NCBI GenBank assembly: GCA_016841125.1
Contig: JAENZU010000147.1
Span: forward strand, 1 to 5,409
Length of the DNA: 5,409 nt
Direction: 5' to 3'
DNA from: Melioribacter sp.
GTDB lineage: Bacteria > Bacteroidota > Ignavibacteria > Ignavibacteriales > Melioribacteraceae
Both the position numbers and the translations under genes were made by a program. The notes beneath the pieces are model-generated. The model was not told the DNA's origin. It made no database searches and saw nothing but the letters and a program-made list of their open reading frames with translations. Every line of letters starts with the position of its first letter. Within the stretch, counting starts at the first letter, position 1. Positions 1 to 5,409 of the stretch are shown here, piece by piece.

Positions 1-603
1 AAATATTAGCATTAGATCGTATGCCGTTGTTGTATTGTTAAGTCCGCGGTCGAATGCCAGCATATCTTCAACACCGCGCAAAACCTCAATATCCATGGCA
101 CCCAAGTCCCGCATCGTGTTCATTACATTATTTGCGTCAACAATTTCGATAACTATATTTGTAGCAAGATTACTGCTTACTGTTATCATCGAGTAAATTA
201 ATTGTCGGATAGTTCTCATCTTTCCTAAATATTCGTAAAGTTCATCACCGCTGTCGCGACCAATATCCATCGAGTAAAACGAACCATCTACAATACTTCT
301 GAATTTATTTTCAACTAAAATAGAATCTTTCAAACTTATTTTTCCCTGATTGGCTTGTTTAAATGCTTCAATCATAACCGGAGTTTTCATTGTACTGGCG
401 GCGTGAAAAACTTCTTTCTCATTTATCAGTATTTCACTTCCGTCTGACAATTCTTTAAAAGCAAGAGCGAATTCACCCTTCGCGGATTTGAACTTTTTAA
501 CTATTTGATTTTTCAATAAATCTAATGTCATAGTTTTTTCCTGAGCGCTGGTGTTTTGAAAACCTAAAATTAATATCGATAGTATAACAACATACTTTCT
601 CAT
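1..603 (-). CDS. Secreted class A beta-lactamase-like serine hydrolase, 3' end cut by window edge
   Basis: The first 201 residues are visible; the reading frame runs off the left edge without a stop. Residues 1-20 form a signal peptide (basic start MRK, hydrophobic VVILSILILG, cleavage likely TSA|Q), so the enzyme should act in the periplasm. The nucleophile motif S-x-x-K is STMK at 70-73 (inside HAASTMKTP). The second motif is SSN at 143-145 (VSSNLATN) where classical class A enzymes have SDN. The omega-loop region carries RGVED at 176-180, with Glu179 the candidate general base, followed by GLNNTTTA at 187-194. The KTG motif would lie beyond the window. Family members hydrolyse beta-lactams or act as penicillin-binding-like peptidases; the substrate here is not decidable. 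It starts 2 nt after the NYN gene stop and has a good Shine-Dalgarno sequence, so it is probably the next gene of the same operon. The family call is strong; actual antibiotic resistance is uncertain. Confidence 0.92.
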   Translation of the reverse strand, partial: MRKYVVILSILILGFQNTSAQEKTMTLDLLKNQIVKKFKSAKGEFALAFKELSDGSEILINEKEVFHAASTMKTPVMIEAFKQANQGKISLKDSILVENKFRSIVDGSFYSMDIGRDSGDELYEYLGKMRTIRQLIYSMITVSSNLATNIVIEIVDANNVMNTMRDLGAMDIEVLRGVEDMLAFDRGLNNTTTAYDLMLIF

Positions 604-605
604 CC

Positions 606-1058
606 CTAAACTCCAAACATCTTTTTTATTTCCTCATCATCAATAGATTTAATAATATCTTCCTCTGTGCTGCCTTTGTTTCCATCAAAAAGTTTTTTTG
701 CAAAGCTTTCGCTTTTAACAATCTTACAGCTATTCACCTTTGCAAACTCTGCTATATTATTATCGGAACTTACAACAGTTATTAATTTAGGATTTTTAAA
801 ATGATCTATTTCTTCTTTGATTTTACTATCGGCAATTTTATTTTCTGAATATACAATTTTGATTTTTGAAGTTCTAATTGCACCGCCGGGGTGCCCGTCG
901 AAGTGGAGTGATACTGAATATTTTTTCTGTGAGAAATACCTGTCAACCGTAAAAGCCAGCCTCTCACGCGAACTTTGTCTATCTGTCTTTTGCAGTTCCC
1001 ATAAATTTTTGATCTTGCCGATCAAATTATTACCATCAATGATATAATGTTTTGTCAT
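606..1058 (-). CDS. NYN-domain (YacP/Rae1-like, PIN-fold) putative endoribonuclease
   Basis: A 150-residue cytoplasmic protein with no signal peptide or membrane segment, about the length of a single YacP-type NYN domain. It opens with beta-strand HYIIDGNNLI; the acidic residues expected of the metal-binding PIN/NYN active site are Asp8 (IIDGNN), Asp54 (HFDGHPGG), Asp77 (IADSKI) and Asp99 (VSSDNN). The order DGNN, FDG, ADS, SSDN matches the YacP family, whose Bacillus member Rae1 is a ribosome-associated endoribonuclease. I infer an RNA-cleaving role, with no evidence on the target. I chose the ATG at 1058, not one 81 nt further upstream (at 1139): it begins exactly at the conserved first strand, has GGAAG 8 nt upstream, and gives TGA-G-ATG spacing with the lptD stop. 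The longer version would overlap lptD and add 27 residues with no domain match. Family call firm, function inferred. Confidence 0.87.
   Translation of the reverse strand: MTKHYIIDGNNLIGKIKNLWELQKTDRQSSRERLAFTVDRYFSQKKYSVSLHFDGHPGGAIRTSKIKIVYSENKIADSKIKEEIDHFKNPKLITVVSSDNNIAEFAKVNSCKIVKSESFAKKLFDGNKGSTEEDIIKSIDDEEIKKMFGV
611..614 (-). promoter_or_regulatory. Shine-Dalgarno sequence of the serine hydrolase gene
   Basis: Read on the minus strand this is GGAG, 7 nt before the ATG at 603-601. It lies inside the last codons (FGV-stop) of the upstream NYN gene, which fits translational coupling. It supports the ATG at 603 as the start, as does the signal peptide that begins there. Confidence 0.7.
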
Positions 1059-1059
1059 C

Positions 1060-3669
1060 TCATCTTCTTCCGGTAAATAATCCTTTTGACTTGGTAACTT
1101 TAACATCCTGCAGTTCCGGTGCTTTAAGTCTAATCTCAAATCGGAAGCCCCGGTAAGTGCCCAGCGGGTTCCACGTCAGATTCATTTCCCAGCAATGCAG
1201 ATCACGGTAGATTGTTATTTGCGGCGCAGAAATTTCTTTTCTCTCAAAATCATAATTACCGCGGAATGTGAATTTCCAATTTTCTGTTAGACTAAAACTT
1301 AAATTCGCACCGATATTGGATGTCCGAAATATATCTGAAGGATTTGTTTTCGAAAGTGAGTAATTATAGTTTAGACTTAAATTCCAGGGAATGGAAAAAT
1401 CGGGATTTGCTTCTTCCTGATAAAGATCAATATAATCGGTACGATTAAAGGTATCAAATTCACTTTCGGGATATCTCTCTTCACCACTCCTCGACTCACC
1501 TTTTATTTTATCGCCCGATAATGTAGTGCTGATAGAAAACGAAAAATTTGTCAGGCGGAATAATCCTTTCCCTTGCGAGGCTAAAAATGTATTTATTTTT
1601 CTGCTTCCGTCATAATCATAAAATGTATAAGAACTTGAACCGTTGAAACTGAGCAGATCACCGATCTGTGTTCTGTAACTAACTCTTAAATCTGAAAGAC
1701 GCAGACTGTCTGCCGCAAAATTATATCCCATCCCTGCACTTAAATTCAAAAGCTGAAGTTTCTTTGCCTCGGAAGTAGTATCGGTGGGATCCTTCATCGT
1801 CTTCATTTCGAAAATATTTCCGATATTCATATTTATACTTTGCGATTCACTCGCAGGCACTCCGCTAAAAACTTCATTTCGGTAGGGATCGTATCTTACA
1901 ATAGTTCCGTCGGACTGCTTATATTCTTCGTAGTAACCCCAAAATTCTTTAGAGAAATCTGGATTATAGTTATATGAAATTGAAGGCTGTATTGTGTGTC
2001 GGAAGGCATCAATCCCGAGAAATTGCGGCTGCCACATTCCATAAATTTTTGTTGAAGCTGATAGACCGAAGTCGAATGTTCTTACCGCGTTGATCTGCTT
2101 AACATCTCTTTCAGCCATAGAATCAGCAAATGTAACCACGGAAACAGGCTCGCCCTCAATAATTTGGGTTGTGTATTTGGGAACCTGCACAACATACTGC
2201 TGCGTTTTTTTATTGTACCATTTCTCTCTGTAATTGACGCGAGGGGAGATACTGAAATAACCAATCTTCGGAGAGGCGCTTGACGAAATGTTATGCTGAA
2301 TACCGCCTCTGATTTTTAAGTCTCCTTCAGTTTTGTTTCTCTCATTTCTGAATTGACCGGAATAATTATAACTGATCATCTCATACCAACTCTGGTCCCG
2401 CGATTTTGATTTTTTATCTTTGAACGGATAAGTGAGTGCTTTAGAAAAAGTCATGTTCGGCAAAACTTCATTTATATTTCCGGATTCTAAATTCTGCCGC
2501 CTGCTGTAATTTATTGTCAGACTGTTGCCAGACTCATCCCATCTTTTCTGTAAAGTTGCATTTGAGATTACATCTTGTGTAAGCAAGTCATTGTAACTGA
2601 CGGCGTTATTATTGAGATAAGTGGACGATTGAAACTGTAAATTTACATCAAGCCTGAGTGACGGATCAATTTGGTGATTGTGGAATAAAGATAAATTCCA
2701 ATCAGTCTGTTCGGATCTTGCCGGATCACCCTCTTCGCCGACAGTTATAACAGAGTAGCCTCCGTTAGCGCTTCCGGTATATTCGTACCTTTTGGCGTAA
2801 CGGTATCTGCCTCTCATGCCGTAACCGCCTTTAGTGTAGTAATCGCCTGTTAATGCTAAATCCATATAATCGCTTATTGCCCAGAAGTATCCGAAGTTTC
2901 TAAAATACTGTCCTCTGCTTGCATCCTGCCCGTAGCCCGGGAATATTATTCCGGACCTTCTGCCGCTTTCATTAGGGAATACAGCAAACGGAAGAGGCAG
3001 CGGCAAAGGAACACCGCCCAGGTATAAAAATATCCACTTGGCTATTATCTTATCTCCCTGAATAACCTTCATTTCCGAAGCAGAAAAATAAGTATGGGGT
3101 GTGTCGTCTTCGCACGTTGTATAAATTCCGTCCTCAATAAAATAAACTTCTTTATCAACTTTTTTAACCTTTTGCCCTTCGTAGCGAGAACCTTCCTCTA
3201 TATTTTTAGCCAGAGAAATAAAGCCCCTCTGGTTTTTAAAATTATAATTTAACCTTGCCCCTTCGTAAACTTGACCTGATTCGGATAATGTTGGTGTTTG
3301 AATATAGCGCTGACCTGACGTATCGGCTGTATCAACAATGCCTTTAGCGGTAAGCGTACTTGAAACAAAATCGGCTGCAATTTGACCGCTGGTTAAATTA
3401 GTCTGCTTGTATTTTAACTCGCCGGTTCCATAGATATACATTTTTTTATTTTGGACATCAAAAGTAAGTGAGTCGGAAGCGCTGGCATAAACCACTGCGT
3501 TAATATCGGCTTCTTTATCGATACCTGAAGTATCAGCAGCAGCGGAAGTATCTTGATTGGCAATAGTAAGTGAATCCGCGAAAGGATTTGCGCTGGTAGT
3601 ATCTGCTTCCTGTGCAAAATTAAGCGAAAGGAATGAAAGTAGGATTATATTCCAAATTATTTTTTGCAT
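1060..3669 (-). CDS. lptD: LPS-assembly outer-membrane protein LptD (OstA/Imp family, Bacteroidota/Chlorobi-type)
   Basis: 869 residues, within the expected size for LptD. Residues 1-19 are a signal peptide (cleavage likely LNFA|Q). Residues 20-55 are a low-complexity Asp/Thr/Ser/Ala linker. An OstA-like periplasmic domain follows at about 60-200, with the typical pattern of a strand, then YGTGELKY, then conversion to 'TAKG' near 107-110. The domain ends with the family hallmark YTTCEDDTPHTYF (183-195). Next come GGVPLPLPLPF (218-228) and GRRSGIIFPGYG (236-247), equivalent to the proline-containing lateral-gate/first-strand region (RRSGFLIP in E. coli). Residues from about 240 to 850 are aromatic-rich alternating strands of the large beta-barrel. 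Only two cysteines occur, Cys186 and Cys826, positioned like one interdomain disulfide of E. coli LptD. Known role: with LptE it inserts LPS into the outer leaflet. The gene starts 19 nt after the ROK gene; no Shine-Dalgarno sequence is evident before the ATG, but the signal peptide supports this start. Confidence 0.9.
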   Translation of the reverse strand: MQKIIWNIILLSFLSLNFAQEADTTSANPFADSLTIANQDTSAAADTSGIDKEADINAVVYASASDSLTFDVQNKKMYIYGTGELKYKQTNLTSGQIAADFVSSTLTAKGIVDTADTSGQRYIQTPTLSESGQVYEGARLNYNFKNQRGFISLAKNIEEGSRYEGQKVKKVDKEVYFIEDGIYTTCEDDTPHTYFSASEMKVIQGDKIIAKWIFLYLGGVPLPLPLPFAVFPNESGRRSGIIFPGYGQDASRGQYFRNFGYFWAISDYMDLALTGDYYTKGGYGMRGRYRYAKRYEYTGSANGGYSVITVGEEGDPARSEQTDWNLSLFHNHQIDPSLRLDVNLQFQSSTYLNNNAVSYNDLLTQDVISNATLQKRWDESGNSLTINYSRRQNLESGNINEVLPNMTFSKALTYPFKDKKSKSRDQSWYEMISYNYSGQFRNERNKTEGDLKIRGGIQHNISSSASPKIGYFSISPRVNYREKWYNKKTQQYVVQVPKYTTQIIEGEPVSVVTFADSMAERDVKQINAVRTFDFGLSASTKIYGMWQPQFLGIDAFRHTIQPSISYNYNPDFSKEFWGYYEEYKQSDGTIVRYDPYRNEVFSGVPASESQSINMNIGNIFEMKTMKDPTDTTSEAKKLQLLNLSAGMGYNFAADSLRLSDLRVSYRTQIGDLLSFNGSSSYTFYDYDGSRKINTFLASQGKGLFRLTNFSFSISTTLSGDKIKGESRSGEERYPESEFDTFNRTDYIDLYQEEANPDFSIPWNLSLNYNYSLSKTNPSDIFRTSNIGANLSFSLTENWKFTFRGNYDFERKEISAPQITIYRDLHCWEMNLTWNPLGTYRGFRFEIRLKAPELQDVKVTKSKGLFTGRR
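1067..1071 (-). promoter_or_regulatory. Shine-Dalgarno sequence deciding the NYN gene start
   Basis: GGAAG on the minus strand, 8 nt before the ATG at 1058-1056 and inside the final codons of lptD. It favours the 150-residue form of the NYN protein over the 177-residue form. Ribosomes ending at the lptD TGA (1062-1060) would be next to this start, so termination-reinitiation is plausible. Confidence 0.6.
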
Positions 3670-3688
3670 CGAAGCGAATAATAGATTA

Positions 3689-4648
3689 TTAAGACTTATA
3701 ATATACTAATGCAGAAGCGCCTTTAATGCCGGCTTCATTTTTTAATCTAGCAGGCTTAACCTTTATTTTGGGCTTTATAGGTTTAAGTACTCTCTCCGTT
3801 AAAGATTCATTTACAGAGTTAAATAGACGATGACTGAAACCTGCAACACCGCCGCCGATTATTACATTAGGAATATCTAACAGATTTATAACCGAGCCTA
3901 AAGCTGCACCCAATTTTAGACCAATATCAGCAATTAAACTATTTGCATAAAGATCATTTTCACACGCAGCTTCGTAAATTAATTTGGGAGTCAGCGGCAT
4001 CTCCTCCTCCATAACCCATTTATTCAAAAGAGAATCCTGTTCATTTTCCAATTCTTTCCTAACTCGTCGGATCAAATAATTATTTCCTAAATAAGTTTCA
4101 ATACATCCGTAGGATCCACAGTTGCATTGTTCCCCTTTATAATCAATGGAAATATGCCCCAGCTCCCCTGCTGCTCCGCTCTCACCGCGGTAGAGTTTTC
4201 TATCGATGATAATTCCGCCGCCAACACCTGTACCAAGTGTAACCATTACAAAACTATTCAGCTTTTTACCTGCGCCGAAGATCATTTCGCCAATAGCTGC
4301 GGCGTTTGCATCATTCTCTACAAATACAGGTAATTTAAATTCTTTTTTAATGATTGCACCAAGATGTACTTTTCCCCAACCGGGAAAGTTAGGCGGATTT
4401 TCGACAGTACCTTTTTTTAATATTACCGCCCCGGGCGAGCCAATACCGATGCCGGAAATATTATATTTAGATTCTTTTAAAACTTTCTTGATTGCCTTTT
4501 TAATTTGAGCAATTACTGCCTCGGGTCCTTCGTGAGCATGTGTATCCAGCGCAATCTTTTTAACTATTTTACCTTTTTCATCGGCAATACCTACTTTAAC
4601 GGTTGTTCCGCCGAGATCGACTCCCACAGCATATTCTATATCTGCCAT
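3689..4648 (-). CDS. ROK-family sugar kinase (glucokinase-like)
   Basis: 319 residues, the normal full length for a ROK kinase, with no DNA-binding N-terminal domain, so an enzyme and not a ROK repressor. The phosphate-binding loop is VDLGGTTVK (10-18). GIGIGSPGAV is at 66-75. The catalytic motif ENDANAAA is at 111-118, with Asp113 as general base. GTGVGGGII (139-147) is the second phosphate loop. Sugar and zinc binding are shown by GELGH (161-165) and CNCGSYGCIE (175-184), giving His165, Cys175, Cys177 and Cys182 as zinc ligands. The adenosine-side motif IIGGGVAG is at 263-270. It should phosphorylate a hexose or amino sugar (glucose, N-acetylglucosamine or N-acetylmannosamine) with ATP in the cytoplasm; the exact sugar is not readable. 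The start at 4648 has a weak AAAGG 6 nt upstream that overlaps the stop of the lipoprotein gene, 9 nt away. All key residues are intact. Confidence 0.95.
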   Translation of the reverse strand: MADIEYAVGVDLGGTTVKVGIADEKGKIVKKIALDTHAHEGPEAVIAQIKKAIKKVLKESKYNISGIGIGSPGAVILKKGTVENPPNFPGWGKVHLGAIIKKEFKLPVFVENDANAAAIGEMIFGAGKKLNSFVMVTLGTGVGGGIIIDRKLYRGESGAAGELGHISIDYKGEQCNCGSYGCIETYLGNNYLIRRVRKELENEQDSLLNKWVMEEEMPLTPKLIYEAACENDLYANSLIADIGLKLGAALGSVINLLDIPNVIIGGGVAGFSHRLFNSVNESLTERVLKPIKPKIKVKPARLKNEAGIKGASALVYYKS

Positions 4649-4657
4649 TTAATACCT

Positions 4658-5260
4658 TTATTTAAATTCAGAATCAATTATTGTAAGTTCCTCGGGATAG
4701 CTCAAATCACCAACCGGGGAACCTAAAACCGGTTTTGCAATTAATTTAATATTTGAAGTGCTGCCCCCGCCCCCGCCTAATTTGAGAGCCAAGTTTACAA
4801 TTTCTTCATATCCTTTTTCTTTGAAAAATTTCATCAAATTCAGCTGAATGCTGAGAGGTATTATCTTGTTTTCTCCAACACCAGGCACAACAACACTTTG
4901 GTCAATATTACCGGATATAGTTTCTTTATCATTTATAATCAGCCGCCAGGGAAAAGATTTAATTGTGATATCAGTTGCGCCGTATCCTCCTTTGTTATCA
5001 TTGGGATTACTTGCTTCAACATTAAGAGTAAAGGATGCAGGGAGTTCTCCTTTAGCAACTTCGGCAGTGAGCTTTAAAATTTCTACCATATTAAAGTCAC
5101 TCAACTTTTGTTTATCACTAAGAGTTATACCACTTATCTTAAAATTGTTTACACCCGCCAGCTTGAATTTTAACCTGGACACATTAACTAATGTATTGTA
5201 AATACTGCATGATGTAAGAAGCAGGGCAATAGTTAAAATAATTAAACTTACTTTTTTCAT
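4658..5260 (-). CDS. Lipoprotein with LEA type 2 (WHy)-like domain
   Basis: 200 residues. The N-terminus is a lipoprotein signal: MKK, hydrophobic stretch, then lipobox L-T-S-C with lipidated Cys18; Ser at +2 would favour outer-membrane sorting under the E. coli rule, which may not hold here. The region from about 30 to 175 resembles a LEA2/WHy beta-sandwich: alternating strands (FTLNVEASNPND at 77-88), the conserved Asn-Pro-Asn (85-87), then WRLIINDKETISGNI (105-119), a V-V-P-G-x-G turn (124-129) and IIPLSIQLNL (133-142). A Gly5-Ser run (162-167) interrupts the domain before the last strand. LEA2 proteins are linked to membrane or stress roles, but bacterial members have no settled function, so none is assigned. 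Its ATG overlaps the stop of the upstream oxidoreductase by 4 nt (ATGA), and the ROK kinase follows 9 nt downstream. Lipoprotein call strong; LEA2 assignment moderately strong and based on pattern only. Confidence 0.75.
   Translation of the reverse strand: MKKVSLIILTIALLLTSCSIYNTLVNVSRLKFKLAGVNNFKISGITLSDKQKLSDFNMVEILKLTAEVAKGELPASFTLNVEASNPNDNKGGYGATDITIKSFPWRLIINDKETISGNIDQSVVVPGVGENKIIPLSIQLNLMKFFKEKGYEEIVNLALKLGGGGGSTSNIKLIAKPVLGSPVGDLSYPEELTIIDSEFK
4763..4777 (-). repeat. Short G-rich tandem tract (two and a half GCCCCC units) inside the lipoprotein gene
   Basis: The plus strand reads GCCCCC twice followed by GCC; the coding strand therefore has two runs of five G. It encodes Gly162-Gly166, next to Ser167. 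It stands out because the surrounding sequence is AT-rich. A 6-nt unit keeps the reading frame if it slips, so length variation would change the number of glycines by two. Confidence 0.6.
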
Positions 5261-5409
5261 ATTATCTTCGACTCTTCTATTTTGGCTATAATAATTTCCG
5301 CTATTTTTAGAGCTCTTAAACCATCTTCGCCGGTAACAACCGGTTTCCGGTTATTTAAAACAGATTCGACAAATTGATCGATCTCATACTTGAGGGCGTT
5401 TACTTCAAT
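5257..5409 (-). CDS. C-terminal fragment of Gfo/Idh/MocA-family oxidoreductase, 5' end cut by window edge
   Basis: Only the last 50 residues are inside the window, followed by TGA at 5259-5257. They read as the typical C-terminal end of the family: NALKYEIDQFVESVLNNRKP (4-23), then VVTGEDGLRALKIAEIIIAK (24-43). This matches the usual 'aL..Ei..Fv..v..g..p.vtgedg..aL..a..i' ending, which closes the substrate-side domain. Such enzymes are NAD(P)-dependent dehydrogenases of sugars and related compounds. Some, such as GnnA-type UDP-GlcNAc 3-dehydrogenases, serve lipid A synthesis; that would suit an operon with lptD, but the NAD-binding and catalytic parts are outside the window, so the substrate is unknown. 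The stop codon overlaps the lipoprotein start (ATGA), which indicates co-translation. The family call rests on a short segment. Confidence 0.75.
   Translation of the reverse strand: MEVNALKYEIDQFVESVLNNRKPVVTGEDGLRALKIAEIIIAKIEESKII

Noticed and set aside
817..1047. Plus-strand open frame opposite the NYN gene
   Set aside because: It is antisense to a gene with four conserved Asp motifs, and I see no supporting ribosome site or family resemblance.
1059..1139. Longer NYN form starting at 1139 (27 extra residues)
   Set aside because: It would overlap the lptD 3' end by about 80 nt and the extension has no domain match. The internal ATG at 1058 has a better Shine-Dalgarno sequence and begins exactly at the first conserved strand.
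2082..2264. Alternative-frame minus-strand open frame inside lptD, with a similar one at 3414-3617
   Set aside because: Both are inside the continuous LptD reading frame and give basic, low-information translations, typical of frame shadows.
3670..3688. AT-rich gap between the ROK gene and lptD, considered as a promoter
   Set aside because: It is only 19 nt long, too short for a full promoter plus leader. A promoter inside the ROK coding region cannot be excluded but has no visible support.
4206..4508. Plus-strand open frame of 100 codons opposite the ROK kinase
   Set aside because: It lies wholly antisense to a well-supported kinase gene with intact motifs, its translation has no recognisable domain, and its composition looks like a mirror of the kinase codons.
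4848..5201. Plus-strand open frame of 117 codons opposite the lipoprotein gene
   Set aside because: It is antisense to the lipoprotein, which has a clear lipobox and tight operon junctions. The antisense translation is Leu/Ser-rich without domain features.
5338..5352. Perfect short inverted repeat AACCGG-TTT-CCGGTT, considered as a terminator or operator
   Set aside because: It lies inside the coding region of the oxidoreductase (encoding NRKPV), has a 6-bp stem and no following T tract, and the next gene overlaps the stop, so termination there makes no sense.

Overview
The window is a single tightly packed gene train, all transcribed on the minus strand. It holds six protein-coding genes, the first and last cut by the window edges. 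In transcription order (right to left) they are: the C-terminal end of a Gfo/Idh/MocA-family oxidoreductase; a small lipoprotein with a LEA type 2-like domain; a ROK-family sugar kinase; an LptD-type outer-membrane LPS-assembly protein; a small NYN/YacP-like (PIN-fold) putative RNase; and the N-terminal two thirds of a secreted class A beta-lactamase-like serine hydrolase. The junctions are a 4-nt overlap (ATGA), then gaps of 9, 19, 1 and 2 nt. There is no room for independent promoters or terminators between genes, so a single operon is the simplest reading. No non-coding stretch is longer than 19 nt.

The organism is a diderm (Gram-negative) bacterium: it has LptD, a lipoprotein with a lipobox, and two signal peptides cleaved before Gln, a pattern common in Bacteroidota/Chlorobi-type exported proteins. 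The AT-rich coding sequence, the divergent LptD architecture (only two cysteines, Asp/Thr/Ser-rich N-terminus) and the serine hydrolase variant (SSN motif, RGVED segment) suggest the Bacteroidota-Chlorobiota-Ignavibacteriota group. Ignavibacteria is my best guess, but this is inferred from family resemblance and not proven by the window. No rRNA, tRNA, CRISPR, insertion sequence or phage-like feature was seen.

Functionally the set leans towards the cell envelope. LptD inserts lipopolysaccharide into the outer leaflet. The lipoprotein should be membrane-anchored, and the serine hydrolase should act in the periplasm on beta-lactams or peptidoglycan-like peptides. The oxidoreductase and ROK kinase are sugar-metabolism enzymes that could feed envelope or nucleotide sugars, but their substrates cannot be read from sequence. 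The NYN protein is the odd one out: a cytoplasmic putative endoribonuclease whose start codon lies one base after the lptD stop. The window looks like chromosomal housekeeping or semi-accessory DNA. I found no clear novel defence or mobile system; the points most worth a second look are the lipoprotein beside lptD, the lptD-NYN coupling and the variant serine hydrolase.
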